In this document: positions 15,323 to 24,226 of the stretch, piece after piece
Layout of the letters: each line of letters starts with the position of its first letter
Numbering within the stretch: position 1 is the stretch's first letter
Assembly: GCF_024296665.1 (NCBI RefSeq)
Contig: NZ_CP100762.1
Span: forward strand, 3,534,001-3,598,000
DNA from: Salinilacihabitans rarus
Lineage (GTDB): Archaea > Halobacteriota > Halobacteria > Halobacteriales > Natrialbaceae
Direction: 5' to 3'
DNA: 64,000 nucleotides
Notes under the pieces: generated by a model
What the model saw: the letters and a program-made list of their open reading frames with translations, nothing else
The model's database searches: none
Told to the model about the DNA's origin: nothing
Position numbers and translations under genes: made by a program

Positions 15323-15332
15323 TGTAAAAAAC
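15323..15332 (-). promoter_or_regulatory. Probable TATA box of the aldehyde dehydrogenase gene
   Basis: The minus strand reads GTTTTTTACA 26-35 bases before the ATG at 15297, in a gap of otherwise mixed composition. This fits a leaderless transcript. Confidence 0.55.
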
Positions 15333-15365
15333 CCTGCTACTCGGTTACGGACGCCGCTCCCCGCC

Positions 15366-16175
15366 TCAGCCGCCGCTCAGGTCGGCGGCCTTCTCGACCT
15401 CGCTTCGCAGTTGCGTCGAGTCGAACTCGTGGTCCGGGCGGAGCCTGACGAAGTCGAGGAACGTCCGCGCGGACAGCAGCGTCTCGGGGTCGTAGACCGC
15501 CGCGGCGGCGCCGACGGCCTCCCGGGCGCCGATCCGCGGTTCGAGGACGGCCAGCGCGCACGCGAGGTCGTAGGCGGTCGTCTCGTCGACGCGGTCCTCG
15601 TGGACGCTGGTGGCGTCGATGACGTACAGTTCGCCGTCGCAGACGAGGATGTTCTCCGCGCGCAGGTCGCCGTGGGCGAGGCCGTGGGCGTGCATCGTCG
15701 CGAGCATCTCGAACAGATCGGGGGCGCGCGCTCGCACCTCCCGGTCGGCGAGGTCGTCGAACGTCCGGAACGCCGGGAGGTACTCGAGGACGAGCACGCC
15801 CAGCCCGTTGACCTCGAACGCCTCGATCGGTCGCGGGGCGTTCACGCCGATTTCGCGCATCCGCCGCGTGGCCTCGTACTCGTGTTCGACCATCTCGCGG
15901 GGCGTCGCGAACCGGTCGAAGAAGCCCTCGGTTCCCGAGGAGAAGGCGCCGACGTTGCGCCCGGTCGTCAGCAGGGCGTGGACGAGGGCGTTCTGCCGGG
16001 AGACGATCTTGACGAACCACTCCTCGTCGACGACGCAGGGCGTCGACAGCCAGTTGTCCGCCTCGAGGAACTCGACGCGCACCTCCTCGCGGCCGTACCG
16101 ATCCGCCAGCGTCCGGACGACACGCTCGATCCGGGGCCACTCGACGGTCCCCCGAGCGAACTGGCGGATGTCCAT
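15366..16175 (-). CDS. RIO/Bud32-like serine/threonine protein kinase
   Basis: A 269-residue protein with an N-terminal part (WPRIERVVRTLADRYG) and an atypical kinase domain. The catalytic loop reads LAHGDLRAENILV (Asp in HGD, Asn four residues on), and the metal-binding motif is VIDATS in place of DFG, both characteristic of RIO/Bud32-type lipopolysaccharide-kinase-like folds. Upstream are the VKIVS lysine strand and an EYEATRRMREIG helix with its Glu. Such archaeal kinases phosphorylate proteins or themselves, and the target is unknown. The ATG at 16175 follows a TATA-like element by 21-30 bases. Confidence 0.82.
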   Translation of the reverse strand: MDIRQFARGTVEWPRIERVVRTLADRYGREEVRVEFLEADNWLSTPCVVDEEWFVKIVSRQNALVHALLTTGRNVGAFSSGTEGFFDRFATPREMVEHEYEATRRMREIGVNAPRPIEAFEVNGLGVLVLEYLPAFRTFDDLADREVRARAPDLFEMLATMHAHGLAHGDLRAENILVCDGELYVIDATSVHEDRVDETTAYDLACALAVLEPRIGAREAVGAAAAVYDPETLLSARTFLDFVRLRPDHEFDSTQLRSEVEKAADLSGG

Positions 16176-16195
16176 ACCCGAACAAGGATTCCCCG

Positions 16196-16205
16196 GAATA
16201 AATGC
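16196..16205 (-). promoter_or_regulatory. Probable TATA box of the RIO-like kinase gene
   Basis: The minus strand reads GCATTTATTC 21-30 bases before the ATG at 16175, which fits a leaderless promoter. Confidence 0.5.
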
Positions 16206-16324
16206 GTCCCGGACCGCCCCGACAGATCCGGCGACTGACGTGTCGGTCGTGCCGGTCGGTCAGCCGGCGAACCGGCCGGGAGAGCGGTACCCTTTTCATC
16301 ACTGCGTCTAGATTATCGGCAACC

Positions 16325-17458
16325 ATGTACGCCGTAGACGATCTGGGGGACGCGATCGACGCGACGCGGGAGTTCCTGACTCCGGTTCGCGCCGGGATGT
16401 GGCTCAGGCTCGCGCTCGTCGTCTTCTTCGTCGGCGGTGCCAGCGGCGGCTTTCCGTCGGTTCCCGGCGGGACCGGAACGTCGCCGGACACCGGACCGAC
16501 CGACCCCGGCCCGGCGCCCGGGCCGGAGCCGACGCTGACCGACGGGGAGATACTCGCCACGATTCTCGTGATAGTCGGCATCGTCGTCGCCATCGCGCTC
16601 GTGTTCGCGCTGATCGGTTCGATCATGGAGTTCGTCTTCTTCGAGTCGCTGCGCAACGGCGAGGTCCACCTCCGCCGGTACTCGAACCGGAACGTCGGTA
16701 AGGGCCTCAGACTGTTCGGTTTCCGGGTCGTCGTCGGCCTGCTGACGGCCGCGCTCGTCCTCGGCCCGTTCGCCGCGCTCTTCCTGCTCGGCGGGTTCGG
16801 CGACGGGACGTTCGTCGCCGCGCTCTTCCTGCTGATCCCGGTCGTCATCCTCGTCGCGCTCGTCTCCGCGGTCGTCGGCCGGTTCACGACGGTGTTCGTC
16901 GCGCCGATCATGCTGCTCGAAGAGCGGGGCGTCCTCTCGGCGTGGCGGCGGTTCTGGCCCACGTTCCGGGGGAACTGGACGGAGTACGTCGTCTACCTGC
17001 TGCTGGTCTGGGTCCTCCGGATCGCCGTCGGCATCGGCGTCGGCCTCGTCGCGGCGTTCGTCGCCGTCGTCGCGGCCATCCCGTTTCTGGTGGTCGGGGC
17101 CGCGCTCGTCTTCGGCCTCGGGGACGTCGGCTTCCTCCTCGCGGTGCCGGTCGGACTCCTCGGCCTGCTGGTGGTCCTCGTGCTCGTCTTGCTCGTCTCC
17201 GTCCCCATCGAGACCTACTTCCGGTACTACGCGCTGTTGCTCCTCGGCGACACGAACCCCGACCTCGACCTCGTCCCCGAGCAGCGGGCGGCCATCCGCG
17301 GCGACGGCGGTGAAGACGACGGCGACCGCGGCTGGGACGCCGGTCCCGAAGACGGCGGCGACACGCCGGGGGCGGGCGACGAACCGGCGGGCCGGGACGA
17401 CTCCCGCGACCGGGACGACCGCTCGTCGACGGACGACGAGGACGACTGGCACTGGTAG
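16325..17458 (+). CDS. Multi-span membrane protein (DUF7544-like) with acidic tail
   Basis: A 377-residue membrane protein with about six to eight hydrophobic helices, an early low-complexity loop rich in Pro, Gly and Thr (residues about 45-75) and a C-terminal tail of about 55 residues rich in Asp, Gly and Arg. The opening MYAVDDLGDAIDATREFLTP is typical of a haloarchaeal family that I recall as DUF7544. The tail is predicted to be disordered and cytoplasmic. No transport or enzymatic motif is visible. It is transcribed towards the acyl-CoA dehydrogenase but has its own upstream gap, so no operon is claimed. Confidence 0.75.
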   Translation: MYAVDDLGDAIDATREFLTPVRAGMWLRLALVVFFVGGASGGFPSVPGGTGTSPDTGPTDPGPAPGPEPTLTDGEILATILVIVGIVVAIALVFALIGSIMEFVFFESLRNGEVHLRRYSNRNVGKGLRLFGFRVVVGLLTAALVLGPFAALFLLGGFGDGTFVAALFLLIPVVILVALVSAVVGRFTTVFVAPIMLLEERGVLSAWRRFWPTFRGNWTEYVVYLLLVWVLRIAVGIGVGLVAAFVAVVAAIPFLVVGAALVFGLGDVGFLLAVPVGLLGLLVVLVLVLLVSVPIETYFRYYALLLLGDTNPDLDLVPEQRAAIRGDGGEDDGDRGWDAGPEDGGDTPGAGDEPAGRDDSRDRDDRSSTDDEDDWHW

Positions 17459-17500
17459 CCACGCGCCCGCGTCCGGGAAACCGTCATCATCGTTCGGTGC

Positions 17501-17510
17501 GTTTATTTCG
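17501..17510 (+). promoter_or_regulatory. Probable TATA box of the acyl-CoA dehydrogenase at 17531
   Basis: GTTTATTTCG lies 21-30 bases before the ATG at 17531, consistent with leaderless transcription. Confidence 0.6.
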
Positions 17511-17530
17511 ACCGTCGGCGACTATCGCGT

Positions 17531-18673
17531 ATGGACTTCGACCTGCCCGACGAGCACCGGATGATCCGGGACACCGTACGGGAGTTCTGCGAGGCGGAGA
17601 TCGAGCCCATCGCCCAGGAGATCGAGGAGGAACACCGCTTCCCGGACGAGATTTTCGATCAGCTGGCGGAGCTGGACATGATGGGCGTGCCGATCACCGA
17701 GGAGTACGGCGGCCTCGGCGGCGACCAGCTCATGTACGCGCTGGTCACCGAGGAGATCGGTCGGGTGTCGGGCTCGGTCGGCCTCTCCTACGCCGCCCAC
17801 GTCTCGCTGGCGACGAAGCCCATCGAACTGTTCGGCACGCCGGAACAGAAGGAACGCTGGCTGCGCCCGCTCGCCGAGGGCGAGTACGTCGGCGGCTGGG
17901 CGCTGACCGAACCCGGTAGCGGCTCCGACGCCTCGAACATGGACACGACCGCCGTCAAGGACGGCGACGAGTGGGTGCTCGACGGGACGAAGCAGTTCAT
18001 CACCAACGCCTCGGAGGCGGGTTCGGTACTCGTGAAGGCGGTCACGGACCCCGACGCGGGTTACGACGGCATCTCGACGTTCATCGTCGACCCCCGCGAG
18101 GACGACGGCTTCGAGGTGACGACGATCTGGGACAAGATGGGGCTGAACGCCTCGCCGACCTGCGAGATCACGCTGGACGACGTGCGCCTCCCCGAGGACC
18201 GCCTGCTCGGCGAGGAGGGCGAGGGCTGGACCCAGACGATGAAGACTCTGGACGGCGGCCGGATCTCGATCGCCGCGCTCTCGACGGGGCTCGCCCAGGG
18301 TGCCTACGAGCACGCCAGACGCTACAGCACGGAGCGCGAGCAGTTCGGCAAACGGATCTCGGAGTTCGACGCCGTCCGCGACACGGTCGTCGACATGTAC
18401 CGCAAGACCGAGCGCGCGCGGCTGCTGACCTACCGGGCGGCCCGCCGGTACGACGAGGGCCAGCCCGTCACGAAGGAGTCGGCGCTGGCGAAACTCGACG
18501 CCAGCGAGGCCGCCCGCGAGGTCGCGGAGGACGCCGTCCAGGTGCTCGGCGGCTACGGCTACACCACCGACTTCGCGCCCCAGCGGTTCTACCGCGACGC
18601 GAAGCTGATGGAGATCGGCGAGGGAACGAGCGAGATTCAGCACCTCGTCATCGGGCGCGAACTCGGGCTCTGA
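17531..18673 (+). CDS. Acyl-CoA dehydrogenase
   Basis: A 380-residue flavoenzyme of the usual ACAD length. It shows the FAD/substrate motif WALTEPGSGSDAS (about residues 120-132), the FITNASEAG segment, and the C-terminal GEGTSEIQHLVIGR motif, whose Glu is the catalytic base in short/medium-chain enzymes. It oxidises an acyl-CoA to the enoyl-CoA and passes electrons to an electron-transfer flavoprotein. The Glu position suits straight-chain or isovaleryl-type substrates, but the chain specificity is not resolved. A related but distinct ACAD lies at 36896. Confidence 0.92.
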   Translation: MDFDLPDEHRMIRDTVREFCEAEIEPIAQEIEEEHRFPDEIFDQLAELDMMGVPITEEYGGLGGDQLMYALVTEEIGRVSGSVGLSYAAHVSLATKPIELFGTPEQKERWLRPLAEGEYVGGWALTEPGSGSDASNMDTTAVKDGDEWVLDGTKQFITNASEAGSVLVKAVTDPDAGYDGISTFIVDPREDDGFEVTTIWDKMGLNASPTCEITLDDVRLPEDRLLGEEGEGWTQTMKTLDGGRISIAALSTGLAQGAYEHARRYSTEREQFGKRISEFDAVRDTVVDMYRKTERARLLTYRAARRYDEGQPVTKESALAKLDASEAAREVAEDAVQVLGGYGYTTDFAPQRFYRDAKLMEIGEGTSEIQHLVIGRELGL

Positions 18674-18718
18674 GTCGGGCGCGAGACGGGTGAACGTTCG
18701 GGGTCGGAGTTCGGCCGG

Positions 18719-19231
18719 TCAGTCGCCCACCCGGTCGTCGTCCTCGCCCTCGGCGAGCGGGCCGGGCAGGCGCGCCGTCGCGGTGCCGTCCGACCGCCGG
18801 TACGAGCGAGCGAGGTAGAGGACGGCGGTGTAGCCGACGGCCGCGAGCGCGAGCGCGAGCAGGACGTTCCCGATCACGACCCGCTGGACGACGGCGAGCA
18901 GGGCGTCGAGCAACGGCCAGTCGAATTGTATCAGCGGGTCGGTGCCGAGCAGCCCCGCGCCGACCCGGTAGCTCGCGACGTAGACCGCGGGCTTCACGAA
19001 CGGGTTCAACACCAGCAGCGAGGCGAACATCGCCGTCTTGTTCACCCACGACCACCAGTAGGCCAGCACGACGAACAGGCCGACGCCGGCGCCGCCGCTG
19101 GGCAGGGTCGTGATGAAGACCCCGATGGCGAAACTGGCGGCGACCCTCCGGGCGGCCTCTTCGGCCTCGAACGCGGCCGTCAGTTCGCGGCGGAACTGGC
19201 GGCGGTAGCGGGACACGCGCTGGCGGAGCAT
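18719..19231 (-). CDS. DUF2062-family membrane protein
   Basis: A 170-residue protein with a charged N-terminal helix (MLRQRVSRYRRQFRRELTAAF) and three hydrophobic segments, including the DUF2062-type motif SFAIGVFITTLPSGGAGVGLFVVLAYWW and the following NKTAMFASLLVLNPFVKPAVYVASYRVG. DUF2062 proteins are small integral membrane proteins of unknown biochemical role, sometimes next to glycosyltransferases. Here it stands between an ACAD and a glutamate dehydrogenase gene without an obvious partner. The ATG at 19231 is chosen because the longer frame is an Arg-rich shadow of the gdh gene. Confidence 0.75.
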   Translation of the reverse strand: MLRQRVSRYRRQFRRELTAAFEAEEAARRVAASFAIGVFITTLPSGGAGVGLFVVLAYWWSWVNKTAMFASLLVLNPFVKPAVYVASYRVGAGLLGTDPLIQFDWPLLDALLAVVQRVVIGNVLLALALAAVGYTAVLYLARSYRRSDGTATARLPGPLAEGEDDDRVGD

Positions 19232-19323
19232 CGAACCCTCGTCAGTACGGAAATCCGCCGGCACTATCAAAAACGTATCGACACTGGTGACGTCGGCCGC
19301 GAACGCCGGCCGAGCGCGACCGG

Positions 19324-20580
19324 TCAGGGCCAGCTTCCGCCCTGTTCGAAGGCGTCGACGACGCGCCGGATCGCGACGACGTACGCGGCCGTCCGGAGGG
19401 TGTCGAGGCCGTGTTCCTCGTAGGTGTCGATCAGCGCGTCGAAGGCGTCGACGACGATGGCCTCGAGTTCCTCGTTGACGCGCTCTTCGGTCCAGTAAAA
19501 GCGCTGGCGGTTCTGCACCCACTCGAAGTAGGAGACGGTGACGCCGCCGGCGTTCGCGAGGATGTCCGGGATCACGAGGACGTCCTTCCCGGCGAGGACC
19601 TCGTCGGCGGCGGGCGTGATCGGACCGTTGGCGGCCTCGGAGATCACGTCCGCGCGCACGTCGCCGGCGATTCCCTCGTCGATGGCGTTCTCCAGCGCGG
19701 CGGGGATCAGGAGGTCGACGTCGAGAGTGAGCAACTCCTCGTTCGTGATCTCCTCGTCTGCGCCCTCGAAGCCGACGACGCTGCCCGTCTCGTTCTTGTG
19801 GTCCTTGGCCGCGACGGGGTCGAAGCCGTCGTCGCTGTAGATGCCGCCCGAGGAGTCGCTGGCGGCGACGACGGTCGCCCCCATCTCGTCGATCAGTTTC
19901 GCGGCGATCCAGCCGGCGTTGCCGTACCCCTGGACGGCGACGGTCGCGCCCTCCAGGTCCGTGTCGAGGTAGTCGAACGCCTCGCGGGCGGCGATGACGG
20001 TCGAGCGGCCGGTCGCCTCGACCCGGCCCGCGCTCCCGCCGGAGTCGGGCGCCTTGCCGGTGACGACGCCCGGCGCGGTCGTGTTCTCGAGGGTCTCGTA
20101 GGTGTCCTTGATCCAGTTCATCTCCCGCTGGCCCGTGTTCACGTCGGGCGCGGGGATGTCGCGGTCCTCGCCGATGAGCGGCCGGAGTTCCTTCGCGAAC
20201 GCGCGCGTGATCCGCTCCAGTTCCGCCTCGGAGTAGTCGTCGGGGTCGATGACGATGCCGCCTTTCCCGCCGCCGTAGGGGATGCCGACGGTCGCGCACT
20301 TGTAGACCATCCAGCCCGACAGCGCCTTCACCTCGTCGCGGGTGACGTCGGGGTGGTACCGGATACCACCCTTGTACGGCCCGCGGTCGCCGTTGAACTG
20401 CGAGCGGAACGCCCGGAATCGGTCCAGCGAGCCGTCGTCCATCTCCACGGTGAGGTTCGTCTCAAGGACGCGCTCGGGGTGTTTCAGGCGTTCGAGGACG
20501 TCCTCGCCGACGTCCATGTGCGCAGCCGCCCCGTCGATCTGCGACTGCAGACTTTCGAACGGATTTACTTCCTCGGACAT
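19324..20580 (-). CDS. gdhA: Glutamate dehydrogenase (Glu/Leu/Phe/Val family), copy 1
   Basis: A 418-residue hexameric-type dehydrogenase. It has the catalytic Lys region [13 protein letters not shown], the [10 protein letters not shown] substrate motif, and the nucleotide-binding [10 protein letters not shown] motif (GxGxxG), followed by [14 protein letters not shown]. It interconverts 2-oxoglutarate plus ammonia and glutamate. The ATG at 20580 gives the normal length. A second paralogue lies 2.1 kb away at 22732 on the same strand, with a CitE-like lyase between them. Cofactor choice (NAD or NADP) is not clear from the sequence. Confidence 0.93.
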   Translation of the reverse strand: MSEEVNPFESLQSQIDGAAAHMDVGEDVLERLKHPERVLETNLTVEMDDGSLDRFRAFRSQFNGDRGPYKGGIRYHPDVTRDEVKALSGWMVYKCATVGIPYGGGKGGIVIDPDDYSEAELERITRAFAKELRPLIGEDRDIPAPDVNTGQREMNWIKDTYETLENTTAPGVVTGKAPDSGGSAGRVEATGRSTVIAAREAFDYLDTDLEGATVAVQGYGNAGWIAAKLIDEMGATVVAASDSSGGIYSDDGFDPVAAKDHKNETGSVVGFEGADEEITNEELLTLDVDLLIPAALENAIDEGIAGDVRADVISEAANGPITPAADEVLAGKDVLVIPDILANAGGVTVSYFEWVQNRQRFYWTEERVNEELEAIVVDAFDALIDTYEEHGLDTLRTAAYVVAIRRVVDAFEQGGSWP

Positions 20581-20662
20581 TACGCGCGTGTTTCGGAGTC
20601 GGGGAGATAAGCGTGGCGAATAACGTCCATGAGTCAACTATTAATTCGTATTATAATCCTTC

Positions 20663-20679
20663 AATGTGGTTAATGTGGT
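20663..20679. repeat. Short direct repeat in the AT-rich gap upstream of gdh copy 1
   Basis: AATGTGGT occurs at 20663-20670 and again at 20672-20679 with a 9-base period. It lies beside the AT-rich block 20636-20660, between the citE-like gene and the gdh start at 20580. The position suits a regulator site or a transcript end. The function is unproven. Confidence 0.35.
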
Positions 20680-20684
20680 ATCGA

Positions 20685-21542
20685 TCAGTCGCGCTCGCCG
20701 GCCGCCTTCGCCCGGGCGACGATCCGCTCGGCCTGGGCGATCAGCGGCGCGTCGATCATCTCGCCGTCGACTTCGAAGACGCCCCGGCCCGCCGCGTCGG
20801 CCTCGCGTTTCGCTTCGAGGACGGCCTCGGCCCACTCGACGTCGTCGGGGTCGGGGGTGAACGCCTCGTTGATGGGGTCGACCTGCGCGGGGTGGATCGC
20901 CAGTTTGCCGTCGTAGCCCAACTGGACGGCGAAGGCGGTCTCGGCGCGGAGGCCGTCGACGTCGTCGAAGTCGGTGTAGACGGTGTCGATCGCGTCACGG
21001 CCGTGGGCCGCCGCGGCGACCACGACGCGCTCGCGGGCGTAGAGCACCTCCGTCCCCTCCCGCGTTCGGGTCGCGCCGACGTCCGCCGCGAGGTCCTCCG
21101 CGCCGAAGATCAGGGCGTCCGTCGCGGGGACGGCGGCGATCGCGTCGGCCGCGAGCACCCCGCGGGCGCTCTCGATCAGCGCGAGGACGGGGACCGCCGC
21201 GCCGCGCTCGCGCAGGGCCGCGGCCAGTCGCTCGACGTCGCCCGCGGCCTCGGCTTTCGGCAGCATGACGGCGTCGAGACGGACGTCGTCGTCGTCGCCG
21301 AGGACGACCGCGAGGTCCTCCGCGGCGGCGTCGGCGGCGGTGACGCGCACGCAGACCTCGGCGTCGGGGTCGAATTCGGGGTCGGCGAGCACGTCGCGGA
21401 CGGCCTCGCGGGCCTCGGCCTTGCGCCGCGGCGCGACGGCGTCTTCGAGGTCGAAGACCACGACGTCGGCGCCCGCACGTGGCGCCTTGCGCATCATCTC
21501 GGGGCGGTCGCCGGGCGTGAACAACACGCTTCTGCGAACCAT
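20685..21542 (-). CDS. HpcH/HpaI aldolase, CitE-like acyl-CoA lyase
   Basis: A 285-residue TIM-barrel lyase of the CitE group. It opens with RRSVLFTPGDRPEMM and has the DVVVFDLEDAVAP motif at about residues 26-38 (Asp/Glu metal-related residues), then LIESARGVLAA, FGAEDLAADVGA and the C-terminal YDGKLAIHPAQVDPIN motif. Members cleave or form citryl-, malyl-, beta-methylmalyl- or citramalyl-CoA, and some haloarchaeal homologues act in the methylaspartate cycle. Placement between two glutamate dehydrogenases and near a MaoC hydratase fits such a role, but this is an inference. Mutase and ammonia-lyase genes are absent here. Confidence 0.88.
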   Translation of the reverse strand: MVRRSVLFTPGDRPEMMRKAPRAGADVVVFDLEDAVAPRRKAEAREAVRDVLADPEFDPDAEVCVRVTAADAAAEDLAVVLGDDDDVRLDAVMLPKAEAAGDVERLAAALRERGAAVPVLALIESARGVLAADAIAAVPATDALIFGAEDLAADVGATRTREGTEVLYARERVVVAAAAHGRDAIDTVYTDFDDVDGLRAETAFAVQLGYDGKLAIHPAQVDPINEAFTPDPDDVEWAEAVLEAKREADAAGRGVFEVDGEMIDAPLIAQAERIVARAKAAGERD

Positions 21543-21604
21543 ACGGGGGTGTGTGCGGACCGGCGAGTTGAAGATACGGGCTCCCGGACGGCCGGCCGAC
21601 GTAT

Positions 21605-21614
21605 CACGATCGTG
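21605..21614. promoter_or_regulatory. Perfect 10-bp palindrome in the divergent promoter gap
   Basis: CACGATCGTG lies in the gap between the citE-like gene (start 21542, minus) and the membrane protein gene (start 21660, plus), a few bases before a GTACAGTAC run and a TTAAG element. This could be an operator for either gene. A 10-bp palindrome also occurs by chance at this GC content. Confidence 0.3.
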
Positions 21615-21626
21615 TACAGTACAGAA

Positions 21627-21637
21627 CAGTTAAGTGT
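21627..21637 (+). promoter_or_regulatory. Probable TATA box of the GIDE-like membrane protein gene
   Basis: ACAGTTAAGTG lies 23-33 bases before the ATG at 21660, as in other leaderless promoters of this window. Confidence 0.45.
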
Positions 21638-21659
21638 TGGCCGTACGAGCGTCGGGTCC

Positions 21660-22655
21660 ATGGGACTGTGGTCGGCGCTGGGGGTGATCGCGCTCGTCGT
21701 CGGACTCACCGTCGCGGTCGCACGGATGGACCCGGACAGGATCGAACGGGTTACGAGCGAGGTCGACCTCCCGGCGCCGCTCGGGCGGGTGGCCTACGGC
21801 CTCTGGGTGGTCGGGCTCGCGGTCCCGTTCGCGTTCGGGGCGTCGGTCGAGGACACGGCCTCCGGGATCGGCCTGGCGCTGTACTCCGTCGGGGCGTTCT
21901 TCCTCCTCGTCTCCGTCTCGACCCGCGACGAGTACGCGCGCTTCCGGGCGGCGACGAAGACGACGCCGGACGCGGTGCGCCCGTCGGCCGACCCGGACGC
22001 GTCGCCGGTCGCTCTCTCCGGGGTGCCGGTCCCCGTCGAGGCGCCGCCGACCGGGCCGGCCTCCGGCGAGGCGGCCGTCTCCGTCGAGTGGACGCTCCAG
22101 AAGCGGGGTCGGCTCGCTCACCGAACCGTGTGGGACACCGTCGCGGCCGGCGCCGAGGCCGTCCCGTTCGCGTTCGAGACCGACGCCGTCGACCTCCGGA
22201 TCGAACCACGCCCGGAACGGAGCTTCGAGACCGAGACGGCCGCGGCGAGCGCGGACCCCGACGAGCCGTTGCCGCCCGCGTTCGAGACGCTGCTCGACCG
22301 GCGGGCCGACCTCCCCGACCCGAACGCCCGGGACGAACGGCTGCGCGTGATCGAGGAACGACTCCCGGCCGACCGCCCCGTCACCGTCGTCGGGACGCCG
22401 CGGCGCGCGGCGGACGGGACGGTCGTGATCGACGGCGGGCCGCCCGCGGGGGCGCCCTCGCGGGCCGCTCCGGGCGCGGAGGCGGCGACCGACGGCGCGG
22501 GGGCGCCGGCGCCGGTGGTCGTCCCCGGGACCGTCGACCGAGCGGAACGGCACCTCCGCCGTCGAGTCCGGTGGCTCGGCGCCGCGAGCGTCGCGCTCGT
22601 GATCGGCGGACAGGCCGCCGCGTTCGCGTGGTCGAGCGCCTCCCTCCCGGTGTGA
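21660..22655 (+). CDS. Membrane protein with possible GIDE-type domain
   Basis: A 331-residue protein with an N-terminal helix, two further helices (about residues 43-60 and 65-85), a soluble central part and a final membrane span (WLGAASVALVIGGQAAAFAW). The central region (SVEWTLQKRGRLAHRTVWDTVAAGAEAVPFAFETDAVDLRIEP, described here by its pattern) and the later ERLPADRPVTVVGTPRRAADG resemble the GIDE domain found next to RING ligases in eukaryotes and alone in prokaryotes. That likeness is weak and only by eye. A Gly/Ala/Pro-rich linker separates it from the last span. No function is known. Confidence 0.65.
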   Translation: MGLWSALGVIALVVGLTVAVARMDPDRIERVTSEVDLPAPLGRVAYGLWVVGLAVPFAFGASVEDTASGIGLALYSVGAFFLLVSVSTRDEYARFRAATKTTPDAVRPSADPDASPVALSGVPVPVEAPPTGPASGEAAVSVEWTLQKRGRLAHRTVWDTVAAGAEAVPFAFETDAVDLRIEPRPERSFETETAAASADPDEPLPPAFETLLDRRADLPDPNARDERLRVIEERLPADRPVTVVGTPRRAADGTVVIDGGPPAGAPSRAAPGAEAATDGAGAPAPVVVPGTVDRAERHLRRRVRWLGAASVALVIGGQAAAFAWSSASLPV

Positions 22656-22731
22656 GGGCGCGCAGCGGTGGACGTCCGCGACGGGCGGTGATGGCCCGAA
22701 GACGGGAACGGAGTCGACTACGCCGCCGCGG

Positions 22732-24006
22732 TCAGGGCCAGAGGCCGCGGGTCTCGTGGGCCTCGGCGATCCGCGAGAGCGCGACGATGTAGGCGGCGTC
22801 GCGCCAGGTGACGTCGCGGGCCTCGTACTCCTCGCGGACGGCGTCCCACGCGCGGAGCATCTCCGCCTCGAGTTCCTCGTTGACGCGTTCGAGCGACCAC
22901 GACCGGCGGTTGATGTCCTGGAGCCACTCGAAGTAGGAGACGGTGACGCCGCCGGCGTTCGCGAGGAAGTCCGGGATGACGGGGACGCCACGCTCCTCGA
23001 AGATGCTGTCGGCCGTCGAGGTCGTGGGGCCGTTTGCCCCCTCGACGACCATCGCCGCGCGCACGTCGCGGGCGTTCTCGGCGGTGAGCACGTTGCCGAC
23101 CGCGCTCGGGACGAGCACGTCGACGTCGAGGGTGAGCAACTCCTCGTTGGTGAGCGTCTCGGGGGCGTCGTACCCCGAGACCATCCCCGGCGTCTCGTCG
23201 TGGTCCTCGACGTCGTTCGTGTCGAGGCCGTCGGGGTCGTAGATGGCCCCGTCGACGTCCGAGACCGCGACGACCGACGCGCCGGCCTCGTCGAGGTAGC
23301 GCGCGGCGTTGGCGCCGACGCTGCCGAACCCCTGGACCGCGACGGTCGTCTCCGCTACGTCCCAGTCGTAGTACTCGATCGCCTTCTCGGCGATGATGCC
23401 GACCGACCGGCCGGGGGCCTCCTCGCGGCCCGCGCTCCCGCCGACGACCGGCGGCTTGCCGGTGACGACGCCGGGTTCGGTCTCGCCTTCCTGCATCGAG
23501 TAGGCGTCCATGAACCACGCCATCGTCTCCGGGTCCGTGCCCATGTCCGGCGCCGGGATGTCCGTCATCGGGCCGATCACCGGCCGGAGCTCCTCGGCGA
23601 ACCGGCGGGTGAGCCGCTCCTTCTCGGCGGCGCTGAGGTCCTTGGGGTCGACGACGACGCCGCCTTTGCCCCCGCCGAACGGGATGTCCATCACGGCACA
23701 CTTCCAGGTCATCCACATCGAGAGGCCCACGCACTCGTCTTCCGTGACGTCGGGGTGGTAGCGCAGGCCGCCCTTGTACGGGCCGCGGACGTCGTCGTGG
23801 TGGGCGCGGTAGCCCGTGAGGACCTCCGTCGACCCGTCGTCGCGTTCGAGCGGGATGGCGACTCGGTAGACGGAGTCCGGGTGGCGGAGCCGTTCGAGGA
23901 CCCCCTCGTCGACGTCGAGGTGCGCGGCGGCGCGTTCGAGCTGGCGGCGGGCGGTCTCGACGGCTGTCTCTTCCGTGGGTTCGGACGTGGGTTCAGCGGT
24001 TGCCAT
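22732..24006 (-). CDS. Glutamate dehydrogenase (Glu/Leu/Phe/Val family), copy 2
   Basis: A 424-residue paralogue of the protein at 19324. It carries the [13 protein letters not shown] catalytic region, the [10 protein letters not shown] motif, the [13 protein letters not shown] nucleotide-binding motif and the [12 protein letters not shown] block. The N-terminus is longer and Thr/Glu-rich ([13 protein letters not shown]). Its coenzyme site differs from copy 1 (SVGANA against NAGWIA), so the two may use different cofactors or work in opposite directions. The ATG at 24006 gives the usual length. It is divergent from the semialdehyde dehydrogenase gene at 24227, with two inverted repeats in the shared gap. 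Confidence 0.92.
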   Translation of the reverse strand: MATAEPTSEPTEETAVETARRQLERAAAHLDVDEGVLERLRHPDSVYRVAIPLERDDGSTEVLTGYRAHHDDVRGPYKGGLRYHPDVTEDECVGLSMWMTWKCAVMDIPFGGGKGGVVVDPKDLSAAEKERLTRRFAEELRPVIGPMTDIPAPDMGTDPETMAWFMDAYSMQEGETEPGVVTGKPPVVGGSAGREEAPGRSVGIIAEKAIEYYDWDVAETTVAVQGFGSVGANAARYLDEAGASVVAVSDVDGAIYDPDGLDTNDVEDHDETPGMVSGYDAPETLTNEELLTLDVDVLVPSAVGNVLTAENARDVRAAMVVEGANGPTTSTADSIFEERGVPVIPDFLANAGGVTVSYFEWLQDINRRSWSLERVNEELEAEMLRAWDAVREEYEARDVTWRDAAYIVALSRIAEAHETRGLWP

Positions 24007-24115
24007 AGTAGAGTGGTGAGCGTCGCCCGTGCGAACGAGTGACACGGTCGGCGGCGAAACCCGGCCGACGGCTCGGCCCGCGAAATTCGGGGTGCCGTCG
24101 GCGCATTCGATCGGA

Positions 24116-24127
24116 GTTGTTCACAAC
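24116..24127. promoter_or_regulatory. Short inverted repeat GTTGT-TC-ACAAC in the gdh2/ALDH gap
   Basis: GTTGT (24116-24120) and ACAAC (24123-24127) form a 5-bp inverted repeat about 110 bases upstream of the gdh copy 2 start. It is the weaker of two symmetrical sites in this divergent promoter region. Confidence 0.3.
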
Positions 24128-24158
24128 AGTTCATAACCCTTGCTACTCGGCGGCGGTT

Positions 24159-24175
24159 CGTGCAATACTTGCACG
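24159..24175. promoter_or_regulatory. Inverted repeat CGTGCAA-TAC-TTGCACG (candidate operator)
   Basis: Two perfect 7-bp arms, CGTGCAA (24159-24165) and TTGCACG (24169-24175), separated by TAC. The site lies between divergent gdh copy 2 and the semialdehyde dehydrogenase gene, about 20 bases upstream of the latter's TATA-like run (24196-24202). This is where haloarchaeal activators such as Lrp-type proteins bind. The binding protein is unknown. Confidence 0.5.
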
Positions 24176-24195
24176 GCCGGCGAGGGCGACCCCGG

Positions 24196-24202
24196 GTTTA
24201 AG
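24196..24202 (+). promoter_or_regulatory. Probable TATA box of the semialdehyde dehydrogenase gene
   Basis: GTTTAAG lies 25-31 bases before the GTG at 24227, supporting that GTG as the start of a leaderless message. Confidence 0.5.
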
Positions 24203-24226
24203 CGGTCGTTCGTGGTCCGTTCCCGC

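Noticed and set aside
18719-20299. A 526-residue minus-strand frame running through gdh into the DUF2062 gene
   Set aside because: Only the last 170 residues (from the ATG at 19231) look like a protein. The first part is an Arg-rich shadow of the gdh gene in another frame.
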